DNA of 64,000 bases from Gymnopilus junonius (lineage: Eukaryota; Basidiomycota; Agaricomycetes; Agaricales; Galerinaceae). Shown here one piece after another: positions 10,994-23,300 of this stretch (within the stretch, counting starts at the first letter, position 1; each line of letters begins with the position of its first letter). The position numbers and the translations under genes were made by a program. The notes under the pieces were generated by a model that was given only the letters and a program-made list of their open reading frames with translations, made no database searches and was not told where the DNA came from. The stretch covers positions 1 to 64,000 of the forward strand of contig JADNYJ010000152.1 of the NCBI GenBank assembly GCA_015501075.1. Reading direction: 5' to 3'.

Positions 10994-13143
10994 CTTTGCT
11001 TGTCCGCCAAGTAAGCCATTTACAGACCTTAAATAGGAAAGTCAATGATCGAAAGGGACTAGGATGCAAGTAACATGTCGATCTATAGTTAGTAGGATAT
11101 TGACCGTGGCCGACGGGAACGTGGGTGTCATATAAAAAGGGTGCCGCATTCCCAACCAGCTAGACTTCCTATCTCAATGCATGTAAGTTTTTTTCCGTTA
11201 TTGAAGTTCAGTGGAATAACTCAACCAACTCAAATAGCTTTTCTGTGAATTCGAAGTAGCTAGTCACCGACCCAAGTGTAAAGCACATGATATGTCTACA
11301 ACAGGTTTTCAATCTCGGTAGTTGTATTGAGGCCTGTAATTCCCGAGTTTTGACGTTTGCAGCAGGTTGAGGAAAAAGCCAACAATCGAGAAAGCAAATT
11401 ATATTGCTGACGTGGGTCCCTGCCGCCGGTTCTGTCGCTCCCTTGTCCATGTGCACGTGTCGATCCATCTTTCAGTCCCCCAACTGCATTGGACTGCGGT
11501 TCACATATGAAATAGAATGAGTGGAAATACCGTCTAAGCGACTCTTCCCTCTAGAGCTACCAGTTAGCTGACGTCGACATAAGCATTTTTTTTCTCTGGA
11601 TTCTTTTCTTCTGGAATTTATGTTTCAATGCATTTATCAGATCCCTCAGCACGAAGATGTAAATTTTAGTAGTTTTGAGGCCATAAGCCAAAATGAACTC
11701 CTTGACATTCATCTCTACTGTGCATTATTAGTAGCCATACATACCTTTCTCTTTTTCCAAATCGTATCCTTGCCTGAAAATTAAGCAAAACTCCCCCTGT
11801 TTTATTTATATGTGTCAGATTATTTCTAAAAGTTTAACCTGACCCATACAATATGTTCACCTGAGATTTTTTTGGAAGGTTGGAATCCTGTAAATAACAA
11901 ACTAGAATATGTTATTTGTACGATTCTGGAACTTCCAACAATACTATTGAATTGAGGGCATTTCAAAATATTTGGCTACTATGCTGTGATGGTGATAATG
12001 AGATGGGTTTTATCAACCGTGGCAAGGGATTCATTGATGAAAAGGAGATGGTGTCAAATGATATAGCCACATTATTGAAACCCAATATTAACTCTTGACT
12101 CTGCATTAGTTGGGGGATCTTCCAACAATAGCAACCAATTCTGAAGCTGGTCAAGATGAAATGCCCATTGGATATGAATGGAACATCTGACCAATATCAG
12201 GCAGAAATAGACTCCGTGTGATTTGTATATCAATACCATACACTTGACTCCATCTTTTTTTTCAATCTTAGTCCGGACAGGATTTCATATATTTGTTTCA
12301 AGGAAGCGCAATGTAGTAGTTTTGCATATGATGATGGCCCTTGGATTTGAGGTTCAATTCTTGCTTTTAAACAATTGGGGCATATCAAGTTCTTCTCATT
12401 GACTTACTTTGGCTGTAAAGTGCTACAAATCGCACCCTGATTCAACACCAAAGGCTACATGTGTTACCCCAGCGCCGACCTGTTCATCACACAAACAAGC
12501 CGTGCATTTCTATACTTATCTCATGACCTTCAACGTAGAATATCTTTGGGCATGACCTAAAAATAAAGTACTATTCTAAGAGAGTTGCCCTATCTTGCTA
12601 TGTAGACTTCGAGTTAGGTGCATCGATTAGAGGAGTACCTGTGCGGTTACTTTCTCGAGGGGATGTGCCATAAATCAGCCAATGTGGGCTTCAATTGGTT
12701 AGATAAATAGTCCCTTGTGAACAGACCGAGTTCTCAGAATATTCTTTGATCTCTTTCATGGTTGTATGCAGCTTCCTTGCTTCTCAAGGTTGTCAAATGA
12801 GGCATATATACAGCCCAAAATAAGTACTCCGAACTCCCCAGAATCGGCATGCCATCATCCAATCAAAGAAATTCTCCATTGGGTTGATCGCGATCCGAAA
12901 ATTAAATAGCGCCTATGGTTTGATGCGTACTGTCGCTTCCGTTTTCCAAAAATGGTTGCTAAGCATGACAACAAAGGGCAAAAACCGCAGTTAGTTAAAA
13001 AAAATAGCCTGGGTTCCTTCCTTGAATGGCACCTCTTCTTGTTCGACTGCGCAGTGCGCTCCTCCTTGGTTACTCCTGGCTGGTTATCTAGGAGGACCCG
13101 AGCACTCCTCCTTCCCCTGCTACTACTCCCCAAGACATTTGGG
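10994..13143. other. 2.1-kb AT-rich intergenic region
   Basis: Shared upstream region of the divergent esterase and aspartic protease genes. It is AT-rich with only short open frames, none with codon or domain signals. A plus-strand TATAAAA sits at 11131-11137 with no gene directly after it, and many T-runs and A-runs follow. I see no repeat longer than background. Confidence 0.45.
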
Positions 13144-15331
13144 ATGCTAAGCAATATTTCCAATGTTGCTTGCCTCATAAGTCTCGCTTCACAGTTCTCA
13201 TGGAGTCCGGTGACCACAAGCAGATGGTGCTATGAAGAGCCCCAGAAGATACCCGCTTCATACGATACACCGACCAACAGAGATGGAAGTGCGCAACTTG
13301 GGAAGGAAAGGAAGATATCTGGATCAATAGGCCTTGGAAATTACCTTGATTTGTGGGTTCCCTTCTGCAACGAAAGGTCGCATGTTGAACAGGATCGTCT
13401 CTCAGAATGTATACCGTCCCAATTAAGCTGGGTGAAACCATGATCCCTCTTCATCTAGGTCAATGTTGGTCCTCTTTCCTGCCTGATCAACCCTTGACGC
13501 GTTATGTCGTGCAGACACGGGTTCTAGTGACTTATGGGTCGTGTCAGACAAATGTACAGAAAACGCATGCCAAGGAGCTCAGGTCACCCGATACCCGAAT
13601 GATTCTTTCCTCTCAGCAGAGATTGATCTTGATCTGTATTACGGCGACTCGACAACTGGTACATATGCTTCTGGACTTGTGGGTCTTGAGACTGTGAGCG
13701 TCGCTGGAGTGACAATGGCAAAGCAGCCTTTCGCCTTAATCGATGACACCAACAACCACATCGTTGGATTCAATGCAGCTGGAATATTTGGTTTAAGCTT
13801 TCCATCGGCAAGGTCAGTGCTCACTTACCCCGTTTCCGAGGAAGCTCTCCTGATCATTTGATTGTTGCAAAGCCGCATACAGGAAGAACTCGCCGTTAAG
13901 GTAATGTTACCATGTCTCAAAACTATGCTGTTGAATTTACATTATTTTTTATTTTTATATCAGACAGGACCACTAGTACATACAGATCATTTTCTGCAGA
14001 CAACCGACGCCAATGCACCACTGCTATCACGCTTGGCAATGAGCGGTGCATTAGAATCTCCCATGTTCACCATTCAGCTCCAGAGAGGAGCCCTTGATAT
14101 TAGTGGTCATGGAGCGTTGACGATAGGACGGCTACCGGACGGGATTGATAACTCATCCTTAACCTGGGTGCCTGTGAGGAGGTATGCGGCTGAGGAAGGG
14201 GGACTTCCTTCATCCTCTTTCGCTCCTCAAGAAGTTTATCCTTAGTGCGTTTTCACATGGATTCATATTTTTTGACTAATGAACTCATTTTTTTCTAGCC
14301 GCTGGGAGGTTGACATTGACGGCGTCTATCTAGACGGTGAAAGGCTTGCAGACTCTGCTATTCCTGCTCACGACGTAGATTCTAACCGGCTCTCCGCCCT
14401 CATCGACACGGTATATTATCATTCTTTTTGTGCAAATTTACTCGTCCCTAATGCCAGCCTCACAGGGAAATTCGGTGCTACGTGGTCCAGCAGATGTAGT
14501 GACCAATATCCTATCATTGGTGTCGTCCTCGTATGATCCTCAGGCGTTTAATCCAGTGGCGTCTCTTCCGTGTAACATGTCTCGATCACTTGCATTTAAA
14601 ATCGGCGGCAAAGTTGGTCGGCCTTATTCCTTTAAACAATAGTGAACTTAACTTTTCAATATGAACAGATGTTCCCAATCGATCCCAGGGATTTTATCAG
14701 TCAACTAGAGGCAAACAACACTCATACATGTCAAGCTGATAATATTGTACCTACGGATTCTCCCACCATAGGGTCATTATATCGCTGGAGTCTGGGTACC
14801 CCACTTTTCAGATCGTACGTCAAAATTCATTTTCTCTTACCTTCTGTGCGCCTATCAATAACTATCTCAATATATGCAGAAATATTGTCGCGTTCTACTA
14901 TGGAAATCTAACACACCCCTCTCAAGACCCTCCGCGCATCGGTTTTCTCTCCACTGTTCCAGACAACGCCGATAAGCTGATTCAGGATGCGATTCGAAAT
15001 GCGACACTGAATGGCGGAAATTTCCCATGTAAGTTTGTTTTCTGCATATACCCTGGTTCGATCGGAAGATTTCTAACCGAAGCAATGTCTTCCAGATGCA
15101 GTCCAACCTGCCCCAACAGAACTAGCGGCCGTTCAGCCTCATACTGTCGTTTCTCCTGCTGGTGAATATATTCCAGACCCCCAAAGCCCACCAAATCATA
15201 CCTCCCAGGACACTCAATCTAGTGCAATTCTTGTCGCGATCAAAAAATCTAACGCTGGTTTCCTGAACTCCTGGAAACCCATGCTAACTTTACTCTTAGA
15301 GTCTATTATTTTACTCGTATGTCGTCTATAG
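13144..15331 (+). CDS. secreted aspartic protease (peptidase family A1)
   Basis: Pepsin-like endopeptidase entering the secretory pathway. Both catalytic motifs are present: DTGSSDLWVVS, split by the intron near 13459-13516, and DTGNSVLRGP, split near 14411-14466. Other family blocks are YTVPIKLGE, YGDSTTGTYASGLVGLETVSV, GIFGLSFPS and YRWEVDIDGVYLDG. Introns are short and in phase throughout, including TTA formed across GATTT|gtgggt...ctcag|AATG before YTVPI. After the catalytic fold comes a Pro/Ser/Thr-rich stretch and a terminal hydrophobic segment (PMLTLLLESIILLVCRL), suggesting membrane or GPI attachment. The start is the least certain part: ATG at 13144 gives a modest signal sequence (MLSNISNVACLISLASQF), and an upstream exon from about 13029 is possible. 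Confidence 0.88.
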
Positions 15332-15884
15332 ACTAGAGTCATTTCTCATCGGACATTTTGCTCGGGATAATTGGATAGAGATGTATTTATAACCATTCGT
15401 ATACCATGTACCGCCTATCGAGGCTGTCGTCGCATGCATCGTCGTAATAATTTGTTATAGAGTTAAAGAGTACTTCCCATATAGAATATGCTTACCTTTT
15501 TTTTCTGTTCTTAACAATCGCGTCGTAAACAATGCCTTTCATTCTGCCTTTGGGTCGGATCACAACGGCAACATTACCGGATCTCAAGCTTGGGCGCGTT
15601 TATTCTATTGTCCAAACATAGTGAAGATAATGAAATATTTTTGATGCAATCAGGATATCACAACGACATCATAACATAGGCCATTCAGAAAATTCTCCTT
15701 GGCCAAACCTAAAGAAACTTGTGTTGCCATTATCGACAGCTGCAATGATGATAATCTTTTTCCCAGTTTTCAATGTCACGAATGGATTTGGTTTACGTGG
15801 CCAGGGAGTCAGTGCAACAGGTCGTGTAATTGATGGGAAGAACCATGGGAAGATTTTTGTATCAGGGAGTGTTCTGGAACAGAG
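15332..15884. other. convergent intergenic region
   Basis: About 550 bp between the 3' ends of the protease (plus) and SEN54 (minus). It is AT-rich with no open frame of interest and presumably holds both 3' untranslated regions. Confidence 0.4.
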
Positions 15885-17347
15885 TCAGGAATTGAATCTG
15901 CCACATTGGAGCTGGCGTGTGAGGTCGGTGCTATTGGGGCGGACCGGGTGGTGGTGCCTTCGGCGAGGTTGTGGAAGAGGGGTCTCGGGTAAGACATCAA
16001 AGAGGTCGGTAAGTTCCTGCAACGTAGGCATTGGCGTCGTACGAGCACTTTAAGGAATAGATTCTCAGTCAGCTACGTAGGCAATAAAATGTAAGAGGCA
16101 TACTTGATGACCACAATTTGGAAGTCCGGGGGAGGAGGTGCCGACTTTTTGAAAGGTGTAGATGGTTTATAGAGGTTATAAAATATCCGATAAGGTGTTG
16201 AATTCCTCGCTTCCAGCACTGACTCTGAGAATTTTAAAGGCACACTATGTCCCGATGACATGAATCGCAAAGAACGAAACAATGAAGCTGTCATAACCGT
16301 GTCAAAAACAAGAAGATTGATTAAGAGAGTTCATCGTACAGTAGTTCTTGTCATGGTGGAGCCAGCGGGTCAAACATATTGGTCGCCACCAATTGAATGA
16401 TCCGAATAGTGTTTGGGACACAGTAGAAAGCCAGAGAGGAAAGAAGGCTTTTAATCGATCCAATACTGAGGGTAAAGTTTAGATATCAAGGGACTCGGAG
16501 GAGGCAGAGGGTAATATGGATCTGGAGGATTGGCACGTGTGACAACATAGCCTAATCGTTTAAGGTATGCGTAGACCTATGCTCCGCCTTAGAAAGTAGT
16601 ATAAGAAGGAGAGGAGTCAAGAAAACGAACCTGGAATTTTTCCAAAGTCAAGTCCTCTTTTCCGATCATCTCACTAAATGCCTGTTGAACAGACATAGGT
16701 GACCCCTCAACTTCGCTTAGGCCGGGTATCTGCACAATATCTAAATTCATTTGCTTCCAGCAGAACAAGGATCCTCGTTCGATGAGATAGATAGCTTCTT
16801 CAGGCAGTAGTTCGAGTCTCTTTTGCATCTTCTCTGTACCATCTTCTCCCAGGACTGATCGGGGTGCTGAGTGCCCCATATTTGAAAAGTGAATACCGCG
16901 CGCTACGTAACGTGAGTGCGTGCAATGTCTGGATGCCATGTCGCGTAGCTGACAGCTTTACTGTAGAAGGGTGATATGTAGCAAATGGAGAGGAATGCTA
17001 TCACGAACATACCTTGATATTGTTCTGGTAGAACGCAATGTTTGAAACATGGCAGATCTAGCACGGTCGAGCACATGCTGCTGTAAATTCGTTCCACCAG
17101 CCCCGCGGGGCTCGAATTCTTTTTCACCTCGTTTGGGGATAACAGGTCGTGCTGAAGGAGGCCTTGAACACAGAATCCAGTCAAGCATGGTTCATCACTA
17201 GAGACCAAGGTTTCCATACAGAAGTTTCGTCCAGTCTAGACCGCCATCTTCTTCATCCGAGCTTTGTTCATCTTCAACTTCAGGAGGGAGATCACCAAGG
17301 GGTGCTTTTGGAGGAAGAGCAGTGGGAATTTCGAGTGAATCGTCCAT
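15885..17347 (-). CDS. SEN54: tRNA-splicing endonuclease subunit Sen54
   Basis: Structural subunit of the heterotetrameric endonuclease that removes introns from pre-tRNA in fungi. The start MDDSLEIP is followed by an acidic SSDEEDG tract and DWTKLL, then RPVIPKRGEKEFEP. The diagnostic N-terminal domain follows (ARGIHFSNMGHSAPRSV, EKMQKRLELLPEEAIYLIERGSLFCW). Downstream are VYAYLKRLGYVVTRANPP and C-terminal blocks FNWWRP, YRIFYNLYKPSTPFKK, PPPPDFQIVV and NARTTPMPTLQELTDLFDVLPE. The family is clear from order and motifs. Two places lose frame by one base: near 16910 (before VARGIHFS) and near 16490 (after PPPSPLISK, at an A run). Neither can be a normal intron. Loss of this essential gene is unlikely, so sequence error is my preferred explanation. 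Confidence 0.87.
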
Positions 17348-18257
17348 CAGAGCGTTTCGATATTTTAATTTATAATTTAAGAATAGAGTCTTCGCCGGAT
17401 GAAAATTGGTTTGGGGCTCGTGAATGTCGTCAACCTCGCTGGAAGTCAAAAGTACAGCGGCAGGATCGAAAATGACTGGGGCCGTGTGTACATCGCAAGT
17501 CTTTGCCAAATATGTAATGCGAACTATTTCTGTATCACAGGAGGTCTCGTCTCCCAGTCGTTAGGTTGGCTCTCGACTCAGGGAAAAAAGGTCTGCGGAG
17601 GTAAAATTCATAGCAAATACATAAGCATCGTATCCTTAGAAGTGCATAAAGTAGGAAGAATGAAATGAACATTAAAAAGACATCACGAATCATGATTATC
17701 ATTGCGATAAAAAGGTATTTTCAAAATAAAGGTCTACATGGAAAACATTGAAGTCGTAGCAGTCATCCAGGACGTGAAAAGACGTAGACAGAAATAGTAG
17801 AACAGAGATGACTAGGAAAACGTGACAGGTCGTGGTACGGAAAGCATGGGACGATAGCGAGGCACGATAGCAATGTCGAGGATAAGGTATATGAGGTGGT
17901 AAGATGAAACAGGGCAGAACATGGCGAGAAAAGGTAAACAGGAAATGAACAAAGAAGTGAAAGGAGCGGAGTAAACGCATAGAGCGAGTGAGCATAAATA
18001 AAACAAAGTTCGAGAAAATAAATGATGAGAACAGAGATATAGATGGGATGAATGGGAACAATGGTAATGCTGGTAATGCAGTAAGATGATGAGAAAGAGG
18101 AAATGAAATGAACAAAATGGAACCGCGATAGCAACTCGGAGAATTGTCCTGGCGTGAGCCAAAGCAACGTGGTAATGAACAAATGGAAGGCATTGAAGGA
18201 GGAGAAATTTAAAAGATGGAAAGAGAGAAATAAAGATGCAAAACAAAATCCATCAGA
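17348..18257. other. intergenic region with long strand-asymmetric purine/pyrimidine tract
   Basis: Separates the SEN54 start from the 3' end of the kinase gene, both on the minus strand. From about 17750 to 18250 the plus strand is strongly purine-rich, so the kinase transcript would carry a long C/U-rich 3' tail. Large minus-strand open frames here are low-complexity Ser/Phe/Leu/Cys/His products of that composition and not genes. Minus-strand codons at 17348-17509 are open upstream of the SEN54 start but do not resemble the family. Confidence 0.5.
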
Positions 18258-21200
18258 TCAGCCCAATCGAGATAGGCGCTTCGACGCGGTATTATTCTTG
18301 GGACCAATCAGCTTCATCGCCTTGCGCATAAGCGTAACAGTCGTATGATTTCCCTCATCCTTCCCAGCAGACCCAGAGCCAGTACCCGGTGCAGCAGGCG
18401 CATCCGAGCAAGGCACCATCCCTAACTCATCCACGCTCGCCGCCCTACGCTGGTTCAGATCCTCGCTCGAAACAGGAGGAGGCATTGGCCTCCGCGTAGA
18501 GTAGAACGAACGCCCCTTGTTCTGAACAGCGCCAAGGCCAACAGTCTGGCTTGCATTCCCGACCGGACCGATATTGTCGGATTGGTATCCCTTTCCGAGA
18601 CGCTTCACACCTGAAGTGGCCATGAGGAAACGGTCGTAGACGCCTTCAATACGATGGCGACTGGGGGTGTCAGGGATGGGTCCGTCATAGCTTGCGCGCA
18701 CACGGGTGGGTAAGGTTCGACGTGGCATGGCGAGGATGTCAAGTCGTCCACGGACGGTGAGCGGACATATTCGATGCTATTATCAGCGTCCAGTAGGTCG
18801 TCTCGAGATGTCAGCATGGGGGCAATGAACAAGTTCCTGTCAAGGACCTGAGAAAGGCGAGGAGTGGGTCGTGGAGGCGGAGGTGCTACAGGTCGCAAGT
18901 CAACATGCATAACAGAGTCGAAAGACGTTAGGAAAGAACGTACGTTTCATTAATTCAGCCTCGAGGACCGCGATAGACGCAATGTGCCGCTGGAAGAGAT
19001 TGCCATGAGATCTCGACTTTTCCTTCCTCTTCGATGGAGACACGTCTCCCTCCTGGTCGATAGCAGCAGCACCCGAAAGCCGCTCAGCAAGTTCAGGAGA
19101 CCGTGTCGATACAGTCGCGCGGCGTTGCCTCGAGGGCGTATGGATCTCAGGAATAATAAAGATAGACGATCCTTCCTCCTTAGGCAGTGGGGAAGTCACC
19201 TTGCCTGGGGTCGTAGGGCAGTTTCAGTCACGGAAGGCTTGATGCTTCCCTTTGAGGTGCCAAGATCGTCAGGGCTGAGGAAAGCAGAGGTGTTGTAAGT
19301 TGATACCATACTCTGGTCTACCATAGGCGTGATGTTCCCGTTCTCGTCTGCTTGGAAGATCTGACTGGCAGCCAGGACGCGTCTTGGCAGGCGGGAAGTA
19401 CGGTTCTGAGATGTATTGCGGGAGAGGGGTGGTGGCAGAGGAGGAAGAGGAAGCTCCTTTGGGACGGATGATGAAGCAAAGTTTTGTTTTGCATCTTCAA
19501 CGACCTCTGGAGGGAGAGAGAAAAGACGCTATGAGATGGTAAACAAAACACTACAGATTATCCAAACACTTACTCTCAACATTACGCATCCAAATCGTCA
19601 TTCTATCCATTCTTGAATCAGCAGCGACCTGCTCACTCTCAGCCGCATTCTTGATGATAGGTAAAGGCGAAACTGTAGACATGACGGAACAACAAAAATC
19701 AGTACCACGAAGTAAACAATCCACGGCAAATATATAGCACTCCAGAGCGCACGAAAACAAAAGAATGCACGGAATGGAAGAAGGAAAAAAGAAAGGCGAA
19801 GACAGTGACTCACCTTCCGCAAAAGAACCGTTACCATCCTCCCAAGCTTCTTTTCCGTCCTTGGTCGAAGCTTTGTTATCATTGTTAGTGACATTGGGCC
19901 TGCTGACGTCAAATGAGAATCCTCTTGCAGGTGTCGACCTTCCAGAAGCAACTTGCTGTGCCAACGTCGATGATTTCTGAACGAATTGCATGGTTTTATC
20001 TGGTTAAATTAAACCAATTTATCAGTTATGTCTTGCAATGGCAAATAGGATAGTCTTTGCAACGACTCGACTCACCTATGGAAGCTTTGATGCTGTGCTT
20101 GAATATACTTTGCTTCAACTCTTTCTCTTTACGTGCAAAAGTCGAAGGAGGTGGAGTGTCTGTCATTATGTTGAGCACTGCATAGTCAGGTGAATCATTG
20201 GCCATCAGTAAAAAGGTTCTAAAGTAGAAAGAAAAAGGTGCACAAACTTTGCGTCAACGGCGAAGTAGGCTTAAACATGGGTAAAACGGGTGACGTGGAG
20301 GATGAGCCAACTTTTCCTTGTCCCAATCCCAGTCCTTGTGCCCGTTGCTGCCGCTCTTGATATTGTAGCTAGTGCTGTTGTGACTGCTGCTGACTTTAAC
20401 GTTATTCGACTTGGGAGGAGGAATCTTGATTTGCAAAATAGACGCGTTTTTTCTCTCCTTCATCAACGCGTCCTCCTCAGTCTCCTGGCACTGCTTCGAT
20501 GTCTTCTTCAATTCGTTATTCTTATTCTTGCTTCCATCCACAAAAGCATTTTCCTTCTCTTGACTGGTCCTCTCCTTCTCTCTTTTCTCCTTCTCCTTCC
20601 TTTCCTTCTTCTCTCTCTTCTCCCGCTTATAGATTTTGTCCCTCTCCCTTTCCATTTCCTCCAGCCTTTCCATCTCTCTTAGCCTCTCCTTTTCCCTTTC
20701 CCATTCCCTCACGCGGTCTTTAACATTTGTCGACTCGCGACTCCTCTCAGTGCTCTCATTAGCGGTCACACTGACTTTAGGGTCGCGTGTGAGATCCCCA
20801 AGAACTTTAATTGCTTTCACACCATGCGAATTCCCAGAAGGTTTCTTGGAAAGCGTTGATGTTGGTTTGGGGAGATTACTATTCGTATCAAGAGCGCCAA
20901 AGGGCCTCCGAATAGTATTAGCTTTCTTCTTGTCATTATTGGCTAAGCTTGCGAGACGGTTAAATGATGATATGTTCTCCTTGGCTGTCGCACTGGTATA
21001 TGAAGGCGAATTGTTGGGGGACGCCTTGATAGGTGATAAATCAATGACAGGTGGGGCAGGAATTCGCTTCCTAGGCTGAGCAACTAGAAAGGTAGCAAAA
21101 ATACAAATAAGCATCTACGACAGGTCCAAAACGCGTTCGCTCGAGACTTACTCTTTGAGCCAACAACTCTGGGTTGAGACTTGGACTTGTTGAGGCGTTT

Positions 21201-22789
21201 GCTTCCGTAAGATCGTCGCGCAGAAGATCCACATTCTCCAGACCAGGAGGTGATTGAATACGATTCTCTTTCGTCTTCCACGAAGTAGGCGTCGTAGTAA
21301 GCATTTTCTCCACGTCCTTCTCGAAAACGATGGACGAATTATAACTAGAAGCGCGTTCTAAATGGCAAATCGCGTCAGATCCCTAGTGAGTTAAAGGACA
21401 GAGTGAAAGGCAGACACGTACTATGCGACGCCAAAGAGTCTTTACAAGGAGTCTGCCAAAATGAATCAGCAATAGCGTGCGTCGCAGTGCACCGCAGATC
21501 CGCGTTGGGGGCGATCATTCTGTGCAGAAGCTTCTCCATTCCCTTCGAGAAGTCCCAAGTGCCGACCCATTTACCACGCAGCTGTAAACATTCCAGACGC
21601 GTCAATAAGCGCGATTCATGCAGTGGTAAAGAAACAAAGGATGACTAACAGTACGCGCCCAGTATTTCTCTAGGTCCTCGCTGGAGCTGAATTGCTCGCC
21701 ATCGGAGTGTTCAAAAGGCGTCCGTCCAACGAGGATTTCGAAAAATGTTACTCCAAGAGACCAGACGTCGGACTTTCGCGTGTCGTGTGGTAAACCGCGT
21801 GCACGCTCGGGTGACAGATACTAACAGTTATTCCATCAGTAATCAGAGTAGGACGGCAGTAAACAAGACCTACTTCTGGCGTGCCATAAGAAAGATTACT
21901 ATGGAATGCTGTATCAGATTCCATGTCGTATTTCTCCGCAAACCCAAAGTCGACGAGAACAGGAATGTTCTTGTGTGACAGAAGAATGTTAGCAGGTCTG
22001 AATAAAGTGTAGTCAGCTCGATTTCTCAGAAACAACGAAACAAATGGAAATACTTACTTGATATCATTATGCACGACGCCTCGCTTATGCAAAAACTCAA
22101 CGCCAGACAATAAAAAGCGGAACCATTCACGCGCTTTAGACTCTTCCACTTCAACTGGAACTAATGTCGGCAGGTATGACCTAAGTTGGATTTATCATTA
22201 GCACTTGAGTTTCGGTTGCCAAGTGGAAAACGAGGTTGATGGCAAAAGACACGCTCGTCAAAACCAGCAACGTGCTTCCGAGCAAAAGCAAGGGATAACA
22301 AAGATACTTACATAGTGATGAGCGCGTAGGAAGGCGTGATGATGAAGGAATGGAACGGGATAATCGAGGGATGAGGATCCAACTTGAATGATCTCACTAT
22401 CTTCATTTCGTTCCAGCTTTGTTCCAGATTAATCTGCAATTCCTATGAGTGAGGAAATGGGGAGGCTTACAGTGATCTGACACGAGCAGCTGTAGTTGGG
22501 GTCTTGGATCTATGCACAAGCTTAACAGCAAGCTTTTGTCCGAGTTGTCTGACAGCTCCATCCTTGGTCGTTGCTGGTTTGGGTTTACACAACCAGACGC
22601 TGCCCCAGTTGCCAAACCCAATCTGCATAAAGAAGAGAGACAAGTCAGCATAACCTCGGTGGTTAGAAAACCCTGGTGAACCTCTTCTATAAACTCTAAA
22701 CGTTCAGACAAGACCTGGTCAGAGAGTGAGAAGATGTCGTTAGATGATTCAGGAGGTAAGTTCTGGAGCTGGGCGGTGAGGGTGTCCAT
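18258..22789 (-). CDS. large serine/threonine protein kinase
   Basis: Protein kinase with an N-terminal catalytic domain and a long C-terminal tail. Exons give the glycine loop GFGNWGSVWL, the ATP-binding Lys in LAVKLVHRS, LWNEMKIVRSF, HPSIIPFHSFIITPSYALITM, catalytic loop VVHNDIKPANILLS, LVDFGFAEKYD, YGTPEYLSPE and KSDVWSLGVTFFEILVGRTPF. The catalytic loop reads HND rather than HRD, but the catalytic Asp is kept. The tail holds disordered Ser/Pro stretches and a very charged helix near 20550-20700 (repeats of EREKERLREMERLEEMER type). It ends in LMRKAMKLIGPKN and a basic C-terminus. The kinase-domain junctions I checked are in phase; those of the tail were not all verified, so the region could in principle hold two genes. 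Substrates are unknown; CAMK-like affinity is only an impression. Confidence 0.75.
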
Positions 22790-23300
22790 GGCTTGCGATT
22801 AGGCTACGGCAGCACGAGCAGCTCCAGTCTTGCTTGTGGAATGAACGGTGGACTAGAAGTACAAGATAGAGTGGAGAAAGGGTGGAGGACGAGGACCCTT
22901 TCAATCTTGGATCGAGTTGAACCGTGCCACAACAAAGCATAACAACGCGTCTTGCGCTACCCTCGGTGAGAAAAACAAGACGCGTCGCGTATTCTTAGAT
23001 CATACATGCGCCTTACACGAGGCGTCCTTGAGTAAGGAAGAAAGCGTCGTAGATTGTACGCAGTGGATTCAGGTTGAGGTGGGTGTTCGTTGTTGCAAAT
23101 TCGTCATTTTTGCTTCCCATGTCACCCTAACCACTTGCACAACATTCAGCCGCTGCTGCCAGCAACGTGATCGCGTTCAAGCTAGGTGCTTAACTTTTCA
23201 GAATACCTGTCCCTTACGTAGCTTGTGGATGAAAGACTTGCTTGGCTATGAACCACAATGTACTATGGTGTAATATTTGCCCCGTTATTCTACGAATGCG
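22790..23300. other. intergenic region upstream of the kinase
   Basis: About 510 bp between the kinase start and the 3' end of the DUF4139 gene. A plus-strand open frame of 118 codons at 22917-23273 has no recognisable motif and is probably chance. The region presumably carries the kinase promoter; no TATA box stands out. Confidence 0.4.

Noticed and set aside
8462..15331. Secondary-metabolite or lipid-degradation gene cluster
   Set aside because: An esterase and a protease lie side by side, but there is no synthase, oxidase set, transporter or regulator to support a cluster.
17699..18246. Three large overlapping minus-strand frames (139-164 codons)
   Set aside because: They are products of a C/T-rich tract, with Ser/Phe/Leu/Cys runs and no domain; the tract follows the kinase stop.
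20290..21079. Plus-strand frames of up to 147 codons opposite the kinase tail
   Set aside because: They are antisense shadows of the highly charged Glu/Arg repeat region and consist of Leu/Ser/Phe repeats.
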